This document shows, piece by piece, positions 6,847 through 13,261 of a DNA stretch of 17,447 nt. Position numbers and translations under genes: made by a program. Under the pieces are notes generated by a model. That model searched no databases. It had not been told where the DNA came from and was given only the letters and a program-made list of their open reading frames with translations. How positions within the stretch are numbered: position 1 is the stretch's first letter; every line of letters begins with the position of its first letter. The DNA lies in contig JAIIAN010000045.1 in the NCBI GenBank assembly GCA_022717655.1, positions 1-17,447 on the forward strand. The letters are read 5' to 3'. The stretch is from Bacillota bacterium (GTDB lineage Bacteria > Bacillota > Clostridia > Lachnospirales > Lachnospiraceae).

Positions 6847-6940
6847 CATACAATAGTCATTATGATTACTGCACCATCTTCCGGATAATGCACCTGCATC
6901 CTGCTTATCATACAATCAAAAAAGAAAGGATGTAGACTGT

Positions 6941-7231
6941 ATGATAGCGGAACGTATAAAAATGTTAAGAGAGAATCAACATCTGTCCCAGATTGCCTTA
7001 TCCAAACGATTAGGAGTTACAAGAAGCAGTATTAACGCATGGGAGATGGGAATATCAACCCCATCGACCACCTATCTTGTAGAGTTATCCCAGATATTCC
7101 ACGTATCGGTGGATTACCTGCTCGGTCTTGATAAGAATACAAGCCTTGATATCACAGGGCTTGACACGGAGCAGGTACGGATTCTCACTGATCTTGCGGA
7201 ACATTTTCGTAAAGAGAAGAAAGTCAAATAG
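6941..7231 (+). CDS. XRE-family transcriptional regulator
   Basis: A 96-aa Cro/CI-type regulator. Residues about 3-60 are a complete HTH_3 domain: IKMLRENQHLSQIALSKRLGV, the recognition helix region TRSSINAWEMG, then the PSTTYLVELSQIFHVSVDYLLGL block typical of this family. The remaining 35 residues form a short charged tail ending in basic residues. GAAAGGA precedes the ATG by 10 nt. It is divergent from the cell-wall-binding protein gene, and the palindrome at 6819-6839 is its likely target. A bidirectional terminator follows at 7237-7290. Confidence 0.92.
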   Translation: MIAERIKMLRENQHLSQIALSKRLGVTRSSINAWEMGISTPSTTYLVELSQIFHVSVDYLLGLDKNTSLDITGLDTEQVRILTDLAEHFRKEKKVK

Positions 7232-7236
7232 TATGC

Positions 7237-7290
7237 AGGACAATAACATTATTATAGCATAGATAATAGTATTATTGTCCTATTTTTATT
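7237..7290. terminator. Convergent terminator between regulator and ardA
   Basis: A 19-bp arm (7237-7255) pairs with 7263-7281 with two non-matching positions, giving a long AT-rich hairpin based on AGGACAATAA/TTATTGTCCT. A T-rich stretch follows on the plus strand (7282-7289). It sits between two convergent genes and could serve both. Confidence 0.75.
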
Positions 7291-7897
7291 ATAATAATGC
7301 AGCATCAAAACTCGTCTTTATAGCATCGGTCATTGCGATATAGCCGTGCAGCGTATACATGCCGCCTTCCCGCAGGCGGATATCCCTGCCATATCCTTCG
7401 TAATCAAGATAATTTCTAAGGGTGCCCAAATCATTCAGGCTTTCGGTAAACAACCCGCTGTTTTCCGCGTATTCATAGCCTAAGTCATAATCACTATTGA
7501 CATTATCCAGAAAGAGAAAGCTGTCGGAACTGCGTATGAGGTTTACCAGTTCGCCGGTGCTGTATGCTGCGGTTCCATATTCAAGCATCGACTCAAACTT
7601 TTCTATCGAGCAGTCCATCGTTGCAATCTCGTTTGCAAGAGCATCAAGAAGCGTAATGTTATCGTATTCAAAAAAGCACCGTGTCAGTCCGATGATACAG
7701 GAGTCAAAATCAGCAAAGAAGTATTCCTGATTCCCTATGTCATCGATTTTGATTTCAGATAAGATTTTACGTATCTCACTATTTAGATTCTCCTTGCTGC
7801 ACTTGAGTGGAAAAGAAATCCATTTCCCGCAGCAGGTACCGGAATTATAAAGTCCAAGATTCGCAATGTATGCCCGAAACACAACCCCTTTGTCCAT
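7289..7897 (-). CDS. ardA: ArdA-family antirestriction protein
   Basis: ArdA proteins are acidic DNA mimics that occupy type I restriction-modification enzymes and protect incoming mobile DNA. The start is set at the ATG at 7897 (202 aa), because AAAGGAG lies 7 nt upstream; the longer frame to 7951 adds 18 basic residues with no ribosome site. Family features are FRAYIANLGLYNSG at the N-terminus, GKWISFPL, an acidic EYFFADFDS segment, the helical SIEKFESMLEYG region, the DYDLGYEYAE stretch and the C-terminal LRNYLDYEGYGRDIRLREGGMYT block. It is longer than the ~165 residues of Tn916 ArdA. It is typical of conjugative elements and supports that assignment. Confidence 0.87.
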   Translation of the reverse strand: MDKGVVFRAYIANLGLYNSGTCCGKWISFPLKCSKENLNSEIRKILSEIKIDDIGNQEYFFADFDSCIIGLTRCFFEYDNITLLDALANEIATMDCSIEKFESMLEYGTAAYSTGELVNLIRSSDSFLFLDNVNSDYDLGYEYAENSGLFTESLNDLGTLRNYLDYEGYGRDIRLREGGMYTLHGYIAMTDAIKTSFDAALL

Positions 7898-7957
7898 GTC
7901 CGTTCTCCTTTTTTTAAAGAGCACCCGCACGCAGGAGGCGTGTCTTTCCAAAGAAAA

Positions 7958-8052
7958 GATTGGAAAATTGGATTTTTTTCAGAAACTATTTTCCTATTTT
8001 ATTATTTTTCCCCACATAGAATTTCATAAAAAAACCAATTTCCCAATTTCTC
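7958..8052. repeat. ~95-bp inverted-repeat element, copy B
   Basis: The ends are GATTGGAAAATTGGATTTTTTT (7958-7979, 20-plus bases) on the plus strand and AGAAATTGGGAAATTGG plus a T-run (8052-8028) on the minus strand. It is the opposite-orientation relative of copy A at 821-913: the AAATTGGGAAATTGGTTTTTT end is identical, the other ends are similar and the interior has drifted. The stop codon of the truncated TnsA-like frame lies just inside it. Confidence 0.5.
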
Positions 8053-8422
8053 TTCCCTGTAAACCTGTGGTTATTCTTTCTTGCCTTCTGCCACCATCGC
8101 TTCCAAGAGTTTGGCTTCCCCTGTGCGTAAAAGGAGAGGAAGATAGTTTTACCGTCATTGGCTTTGTAAGGTGACACCGCCTGACACATTCCCGTACCAG
8201 GATGTCCTTATTTTTCTTTCTGCATACAAAATCCGAGGTGTAGTCCCCCACGCTTAAGCCGTCAAGCGGCACGTTGCAGCGTATCTCTGTTATCTTTTCA
8301 TCTTCCTGTAAAAGTACAGCGCAGCGCTCCTGTATCTTTGAATAGAGCTTTAAAACATCCTTTGATTTTGTAAGTGACCGTTTTATGCAACGTCCCTTAT
8401 AATTCTTCTTTACCATGACCAT
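8024..8422 (-). pseudogene. TnsA-like endonuclease fragment
   Basis: The start is the ATG at 8422, with AGGAGG 5 nt upstream. The first ~95 residues resemble the N-terminal nuclease domain of TnsA-type transposition proteins: a KLYSKIQERCAVLL helix, the LDGLSVGDYTSDF segment with a candidate catalytic aspartate, and RECVRRCHLTKPMTVKL with the conserved KP. After that (from about 8140 down) the expected LLDxSRxYW continuation is absent and the frame becomes basic, serine-rich nonsense. Another minus-strand frame there reads EAKLLEAMVAEGKKE before a TAA at 8071-8073, like the tail of a different gene. The gene looks cut by recombination near copy B of the inverted-repeat element. No TnsB or TnsC is present. 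Confidence 0.5.
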
Positions 8423-8517
8423 GGCAACCTCCTGTAAAATCAACGTTTTCCCAAATTTTCTGGGAAATTTCAAAAATGCACCCGTTCCTTTAAATTTTTT
8501 CGTTTCCAAAGGGCAGG

Positions 8518-8528
8518 TATGCTATAAT
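8518..8528 (+). promoter_or_regulatory. Extended -10 promoter of the helicase/initiator gene
   Basis: TGCTATAAT (8520-8528) is an extended -10 box 32 nt before the start codon. No good -35 is seen at the expected distance, which is acceptable for an extended -10 promoter. Confidence 0.5.
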
Positions 8529-8559
8529 GGGGATATTACTTAAAGGAGGATTTTTTCAT

Positions 8560-10899
8560 ATGCCAGATAAGGAGAAGCCAACAACGAAAAAGGAGGCAGA
8601 AAAAAAGGCGGCAGGCACGCAGGAAAAGGGAAACACCAAAGCGTACACTGTCAAAAGCATGGACTCAGTGCTTTCCGATTTTTCCATCACGTCTATCGGA
8701 AGCCTTCATAATACACCGATTTCCACCGGGGTTCAAAATCTGGATATACTGCTAAACGGCGGGTTCAGTAGCGGCCTTATTCTTTTGGGCGCACAGCCCA
8801 GTATGGGAAAATCAACCCTTGCCCTGCAGATTGCATACAACATCGCAAAATCCGGTATTCCGGCATATTATTACTCCATAGAAATGACGCGGCACAGCAT
8901 TGCAGCTAAGGCTCTGGCAAGAACTATCTTCTGTCAATCCAGTGCAAAGATGAAAATCCGTGCAAACAGATTTATGACAGCTGACGGCCCAAATGCATTT
9001 ACTGCCAAAGAATGGGATTCTATTGAAGAGGCACAAAAAGCGCTGGAAGAGGGATTTCGCAACTTTTACGTGATAGAATCCTTAGATAAAAAACCGGTCA
9101 GTGGGAAAGAGATTTATGAACAGGTGCCACAACTGTTAAAAAAATCAGGCAAGGAGAAATGTATCGTATTTGTCGATTACCTGCAGCTGTTAAGTTACCC
9201 GTCCGAAGATGGGAATACGCACCAGCCGGATATGCGAACCATCGTAGACACAAACCTCAATTATCTGAAAGCACTTGCCAGCGACTGTAATATTCCTATC
9301 GTCGTCATCAGTTCCCTAAGCCGAAGCAATAACGGAAGTCCGGTGCAGACCTCCGACTTTAAGGAATCCGGAAATATTGAATATTCGGCAGATGTGCTTA
9401 TGGCGATGCAGTTTACAAAAACACCTCCAAGAAAAAAGAATACGGATTATGCTGCATTCTTTCAGAGAGAAAAATCAAAATCACCGCGTGAACTTGATGT
9501 AATCGTCCTGAAGCAACGGTACGGCAATTCGGGAAGTGAAGCGAAGGTAAGCTTTGATTATTATCCGGAAACTGATTATTTCACCTTAGCCGGTACTGTT
9601 CCGCAGGCATTTGGAAATTTAGAGGAAGACTGGATGAACGACTGCCGTGAAGTACAAAGTGTATATTCAGACTCTCCGGAATCCGAGAAAAAAAGACAAC
9701 GATTCTCCGTACCGCCAAGTGAAAGACTGCCTAGCAGATTTTACATTAACAACTGTAAACTCATCCAGAGTTTTTATAAGCAGAGCGATTTTGCACCGTG
9801 TCAGAAATTAACGGTAAATGTCACAAACGCAGAGCATCCTAAAACCTGTACGGTGTTTGTGCGGCAGAACCTGCATTTTGATTATTATGACAAGATTGTG
9901 TGCGATGCCGTATCAACCCTGTGGATGTATTATAAGAGCTCAAATTTAAAGAATGACCAGGTGAAAATCAATGTAAATGCGGTACTTGCCTGTATGTCCG
10001 GCAATGATACCATACGGTTAAAGAAAGGGGCAACCTCTTCCAAAAGGGAGAGCCATCTTATCGATATCCTTGAAAAACTGGGAAATACGGAAATCTGTAT
10101 CGACCAGCGGAAGGAACTTTCCTTAAGGAAATCGTCTGACATCGGAGGAATACAGAGCGTATACAGCGGCTATATCCTGCCCGTAAAGAGGATGGAACAT
10201 ACCAGCGATTTTCTGTTAGACCTTACCAAGGAACCGCCATTTTATGCGTATGCATCGAACAAGAAGCAGGTCATCAGCTTAAAAATGCAGTATCTTACCT
10301 GTAAAGAAGAGCTCCCAAAAGCCCAAAAGGGAAAAAAAGAGGATATCGCTTTCCCAGGAAACGCAGAAAAAGCGGCAAATGCAGGTTCTGCCGGTGAAGC
10401 AAACAAAGGCTCGAAAGAACACCAAAGAAAAGAAATCCGACTGCCATCCAATACGGACGATGTATTACAGGTAAAGCACCTGTTGAACCAGAGGCTGCAG
10501 ATTATGAGGCATGCAAACAATAAGATGTATGGCTCTACCATAAAATATTATTATGCTTCGCACGATGTGAAGGAAGCCTACGAAGGATTCTGTACGGTTA
10601 TCGGCATAACCAGAGAGCGTTTTGCCTCTGACACCTCGTTTTATAACAGAATCCGGCAGATTCATAAGTATGTTACTACGCTGCTTGACTATTATGTAAG
10701 CATCGGTTATATCAAGGGATATACCGAAACAAAGGCCGAAAAAGGCAAGCGAATCACCGGAGTAAAGATAGAATTTTGCAAATCGGGAAAGCCGGATGAT
10801 GCGGATACGGCTGCAATACAAAAGCAAGCGGAGCAGAAACTGGCTGAGGTTGAAGCACATTTGCATGAGCAGGGATTACAACAGAACCAGGCAATGTAA
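8560..10899 (+). CDS. DnaB-like helicase fused to plasmid-type replication initiator region
   Basis: The start is the ATG at 8560 (779 aa), 10 nt after AAAGGAGG. After a Lys/Glu-rich leader of about 30 residues, residues about 50-345 form a DnaB-type RecA ATPase: Walker A GAQPSMGKST (77-86), the YYYSIEM strand, Walker B CIVFVDYLQLL (201-211), SSLSRSNN (251-258) and FKESGNIEYSADV (267-279), with the KQRYGNSG motif at about 318-325. The DnaB N-terminal primase-binding domain is absent. Residues about 385-590 and 630-750, separated by an Ala/Lys/Glu-rich linker, resemble the replication-initiator proteins of clostridial plasmid-like elements: YDKIVCDAVSTLW, an ILEKLGNTEICID helix-strand, EPPFYAYASNKKQVISL and the terminal LLDYYVSIGYIKGYTE. 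If right, one polypeptide both recognises an origin and loads or is the helicase. It is monocistronic and ends at a terminator (11003-11036). Confidence 0.75.
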   Translation: MPDKEKPTTKKEAEKKAAGTQEKGNTKAYTVKSMDSVLSDFSITSIGSLHNTPISTGVQNLDILLNGGFSSGLILLGAQPSMGKSTLALQIAYNIAKSGIPAYYYSIEMTRHSIAAKALARTIFCQSSAKMKIRANRFMTADGPNAFTAKEWDSIEEAQKALEEGFRNFYVIESLDKKPVSGKEIYEQVPQLLKKSGKEKCIVFVDYLQLLSYPSEDGNTHQPDMRTIVDTNLNYLKALASDCNIPIVVISSLSRSNNGSPVQTSDFKESGNIEYSADVLMAMQFTKTPPRKKNTDYAAFFQREKSKSPRELDVIVLKQRYGNSGSEAKVSFDYYPETDYFTLAGTVPQAFGNLEEDWMNDCREVQSVYSDSPESEKKRQRFSVPPSERLPSRFYINNCKLIQSFYKQSDFAPCQKLTVNVTNAEHPKTCTVFVRQNLHFDYYDKIVCDAVSTLWMYYKSSNLKNDQVKINVNAVLACMSGNDTIRLKKGATSSKRESHLIDILEKLGNTEICIDQRKELSLRKSSDIGGIQSVYSGYILPVKRMEHTSDFLLDLTKEPPFYAYASNKKQVISLKMQYLTCKEELPKAQKGKKEDIAFPGNAEKAANAGSAGEANKGSKEHQRKEIRLPSNTDDVLQVKHLLNQRLQIMRHANNKMYGSTIKYYYASHDVKEAYEGFCTVIGITRERFASDTSFYNRIRQIHKYVTTLLDYYVSIGYIKGYTETKAEKGKRITGVKIEFCKSGKPDDADTAAIQKQAEQKLAEVEAHLHEQGLQQNQAM

Positions 10900-11002
10900 G
10901 AAGCAGCAATACAAAAGTAAGTGATACAGAAAGCCACCGTACAGGAGCCATCCTCACAGGAGCCACCGACAGGTAAAAACAGTGAAAATGAACCCCCATT
11001 TA

Positions 11003-11036
11003 CGCCTTGTTAGCAGTGCCTAACAGGGCGTTTTTT
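11003..11036 (+). terminator. Terminator of the helicase/initiator gene
   Basis: CGCCTTGTTAG (11003-11013) pairs with CTAACAGGGCG (11020-11030) with a single G-T wobble and a 6-nt loop, then six T. It is a textbook Rho-independent terminator about 100 nt after the stop. Confidence 0.92.
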
Positions 11037-11266
11037 AAAAACTATAAATAAACACTTGATTTTTCTGGACTGCACGATTTGATTGAAAAGTTTTGATTTT
11101 AGATGAGTTTTGGATAATATACATGTTTTTTATCCGAAATAAACATGAATAAAACGTGTTTTTAAATAAATTATCTTTGAACAATAAACGCTTAAAACCG
11201 TTGATTTTCAGCTATTTTCTGTCAAAATTTACATGTAAAATATCAAATATTTCTCCATATAAGTAT

Positions 11267-11284
11267 TTCTTATACGTATAAGAA
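11267..11284. repeat. 18-bp perfect palindrome
   Basis: TTCTTATACGTATAAGAA, made of two inverted copies of the 9-mer TTCTTATAC. The same 9-mer recurs in each arm of the large inverted repeat that follows. It could be a binding site for a dimeric initiator or regulator. Confidence 0.85.
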
Positions 11285-11304
11285 TAAGTATTTATTGAAA
11301 TATC

Positions 11305-11424
11305 TTACATTCTTATACATAAATATATCTACGATATCTAACCACTGTATTTCACTTCCATACAGTGGCTTTTTTTCGTTGTGCGAAAAAGACCATACGA
11401 TGCTGTTTATGTATAAGAATGTAA
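11305..11424. repeat. 19-bp inverted repeats flanking nested hairpins
   Basis: TTACATTCTTATACATAAA (11305-11323) is perfectly repeated in inverse at 11406-11424. Between them are a terminator-like hairpin, CCACTGTAT/ATACAGTGG (11342-11350 with 11360-11368) followed by seven T, and an overlapping hairpin TTTTTCG/CGAAAAA (11372-11390). No target-site duplication is visible at the outer ends. Confidence 0.85.
11342..11377 (+). terminator. Terminator-like hairpin inside the inverted repeat
   Basis: A 9-bp perfect stem (11342-11350 with 11360-11368), 9-nt loop and T-run 11370-11376. No gene precedes it closely on the plus strand, so it may protect the region from readthrough or be part of an origin or small RNA. 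Confidence 0.7.
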
Positions 11425-11637
11425 TGCGGGCGCAGATCCACCGATAGCACAGAGGTCGGTCTGTACAACATAAATTGTAATAAACGTGAGTTATACAGTA
11501 GTACACATTATGAAACATGAGAACAACTCATGAAATGAAATATGAGGACATGTTACATAGATACAAAAGGTGACGGGAGGGAAAGTGAAGATTAAAAAAA
11601 GAAAATCTTCAAATATCAAAGAAAGGAGATTCTTACT

Positions 11638-11763
11638 ATGAATGGAAATAGTACAGAACGTGTAAGAGCGCCTGCATGGGTACTCGTTAGAAACAGTAGA
11701 GAAACTATCCACATGTGTTTGCTAGGCAATATCGCCTATAGAAAGGAGGCACCTATATGGTGA
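11638..11763 (+). CDS. Small 41-aa ORF, translationally coupled leader
   Basis: ATG at 11638 follows AAAGGAG at a good distance (about 9 nt). The 41-codon frame begins MNGNSTERVRAPAWVL and ends RKEAPIW with a TGA at 11761-11763 that overlaps the ATG of the next gene (11757) by 7 nt. The overlap with an AAAGGAGG site inside its own end is typical of translational coupling. No family is recognised and there is no membrane segment. It is either a real small protein or a leader peptide. Confidence 0.55.
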   Translation: MNGNSTERVRAPAWVLVRNSRETIHMCLLGNIAYRKEAPIW

Positions 11764-12308
11764 ACAATAAGGAACCACTGCTTGCAGAGGCTATCGATTA
11801 TACCGCTTCAACTATGAAATATTATCTTTTCACTGAGCAAGCGGATGTTAACGGGTTAAGTGATGCATTGGATTGTACTTGGTATGGTAAAAATGCCAAA
11901 GCATATGCACACAATCTCTTAATAAAGATGGAAAAACCCATAGGGGATATCCTCGCTAAAGAGGTATCATCCCTGACTCATAACTACGAAATCATTGACA
12001 AAGCAGAAGTACAGATAGAAACAACAGCATCAATGAATGGAGCGATGGCATATCCGATGCTTTTCACTGAGCATGATTTTAATTCATTCTGCTACTTTGT
12101 CGCTTCGACATTCAAGGATAATCTGATTGCGTATATCAGTGAAGAAATCAAAGATAAGGATGCTTTTATCACTGATGATAAGACAGATGATGATGTAATC
12201 ACCATCTGCAATCACATTAAGAGGATGCTCTTGCAGATTCTGGATGCTGAAACAATAATCCTCAACGAGGAGCTGTTGCGTTTTAAGGCACTTCTGGGAG
12301 CCTTATAG
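11757..12308 (+). CDS. Hypothetical protein, partly duplicated elsewhere in the window
   Basis: A 183-aa soluble, acidic protein I do not recognise. GAAAGGAGG precedes the ATG by 7 nt. It is probably mostly helical, with no signal peptide or membrane segment. Features include DCTWYGKNAKAYAHNLLIKME (about residues 39-59) and the acidic run DKDAFITDDKTDDD before VITICNHIKRMLLQILDAE. The DNA for that last piece is repeated at 4718-4790, so another copy of the gene once stood there. It is the second gene of a run of small plus-strand genes. A 9-bp hairpin (12296-12317) spans its stop codon. Confidence 0.75.
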   Translation: MVNNKEPLLAEAIDYTASTMKYYLFTEQADVNGLSDALDCTWYGKNAKAYAHNLLIKMEKPIGDILAKEVSSLTHNYEIIDKAEVQIETTASMNGAMAYPMLFTEHDFNSFCYFVASTFKDNLIAYISEEIKDKDAFITDDKTDDDVITICNHIKRMLLQILDAETIILNEELLRFKALLGAL

Positions 12309-12317
12309 AAGGCTCCC
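12296..12317 (+). terminator. Hairpin over the stop codon
   Basis: GGGAGCCTT (12296-12304) pairs perfectly with AAGGCTCCC (12309-12317), and the TAG stop lies in the loop. There is no T-run, so it is more likely a partial attenuator or mRNA-stability element than a full terminator. Confidence 0.45.
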
Positions 12318-12352
12318 CTGAAAGGGGAAATTTATAACAGGAGGTATGGCAA

Positions 12353-12577
12353 ATGTCTAATTACCAAAATGGTGTGGCAGAAGCAATCTATGAGGAGCGA
12401 AAAAGAGCTTATCATATGCTTTTGACCATCATAGATATGCTGGAGGAGGAATCGAATCTTCAAACGCCTGTATTGCAAGTCTGTAAAGACTTGCTTAGAC
12501 AGGTGCAGCAAAGATATTTGATTTCATCCGATATCTGGCATGAATGTAACACACAAAAAAGCAGAGGCAATGTCTGA
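12353..12577 (+). CDS. Small hypothetical protein (74 aa)
   Basis: AGGAGG lies 8 nt before the ATG at 12353. The product is a short helical protein (EAIYEERKRAYHMLLTIIDMLEEE, then LQVCKDLLRQVQQRYLIS) with no recognised family and no export signal. It is 44 nt behind the previous gene and 32 nt before the next, so it is probably co-transcribed with them. A 7-bp hairpin GTCTGAC/GTCAGAC (12572-12595) overlaps its stop codon and lies just before the next ribosome site. Confidence 0.65.
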   Translation: MSNYQNGVAEAIYEERKRAYHMLLTIIDMLEEESNLQTPVLQVCKDLLRQVQQRYLISSDIWHECNTQKSRGNV

Positions 12578-12609
12578 CGGTAAAAAAGGTCAGACGGAAA
12601 GGACAAACG

Positions 12610-13251
12610 ATGTATTATAAATTTGGGATTTCTATTTTAAACCAGATGGAGTTCTTAAAAAATGTAAGAAAATCCATGATAACAGATTATAAAAATACAC
12701 TCAAATTATGTGACAGACTCCGCAATGAAATTAGGGATTTGGACAAATATCAGAGTAATGCAATCTCATATATTGAATATATTGCAAGATTACAGATTGA
12801 GAGTGGGTTTGACATGTATGCGAATGAAAAATCAAGACTGATTCTTGATAGTACAAAAACCATTGATGTATTTGGATTAAAAGAATTCTTAAGGAGTGGT
12901 ACACGGACAGATACCTATGGCTTTGGAAGCAGGTCTACGGATACCGATTTATCTGATTATATAAAAGAATCTATTCTCAAAATTAACAGCAAAGCGTCAC
13001 TTCTTGAGTTTTGTAATGAATATGCTGGTACACTCATTGATTCCTACAAATTTTATTGTAAAGGTGAGAAAGAAAACTATATCGATGATACAGGCATTAT
13101 GGACTCGCTTATCAATCCGGAAGACCGGAACTACTTATGTCATATCATTGATTTGAAATATGCGGCATATGACCATGCATTTGAAGATGCATTAACACTC
13201 GTTGAAAAGGAAACTGAAGAAGCTGATGATTTACCATTCATCTTCGAATAA
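12610..13251 (+). CDS. Hypothetical helical protein (213 aa)
   Basis: GAAAGGA precedes the ATG at 12610 by 6 nt. The first ~65 residues are charged and helical (FLKNVRKSMITDYKNTLKLCDRLRNEIRDL), possibly a coiled coil. The middle has a Gly/Ser/Thr-rich stretch (SGTRTDTYGFGSRSTDTDLSD), and the end is acidic (KETEEADDLPFIFE). No family is recognised. It is the last of the small-gene run and ends 10 nt before the left end of the IS982-type element, so the run may once have continued further. Confidence 0.65.
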   Translation: MYYKFGISILNQMEFLKNVRKSMITDYKNTLKLCDRLRNEIRDLDKYQSNAISYIEYIARLQIESGFDMYANEKSRLILDSTKTIDVFGLKEFLRSGTRTDTYGFGSRSTDTDLSDYIKESILKINSKASLLEFCNEYAGTLIDSYKFYCKGEKENYIDDTGIMDSLINPEDRNYLCHIIDLKYAAYDHAFEDALTLVEKETEEADDLPFIFE

Positions 13252-13261
13252 GGCAACTAAT

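Larger units (their letters stand above)
10900..11637. other. AT-rich palindromic intergenic region (origin candidate)
   Basis: No supported gene until 11638. It contains the terminator of the helicase/initiator gene, then AT-rich DNA with the 9-mer TTCTTATAC in four copies (11267-11275, 11276-11284 inverted, 11310-11318, and inverted at 11411-11419), a 19-bp inverted repeat pair and two nested hairpins. The minus-strand frames here (11270-11518 and 11491-11712) are not protein-like. Confidence 0.6.

Noticed and set aside
7866..8174. Plus-strand 102-codon ORF
   Set aside because: It crosses the start of ardA in antisense, the 95-bp repeat element and the TnsA-like fragment; no ribosome site.
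11270..11712. Minus-strand ORFs of 82 and 73 codons in the AT-rich region
   Set aside because: They cross palindromes and the 41-codon coupled gene in antisense and have no ribosome sites.
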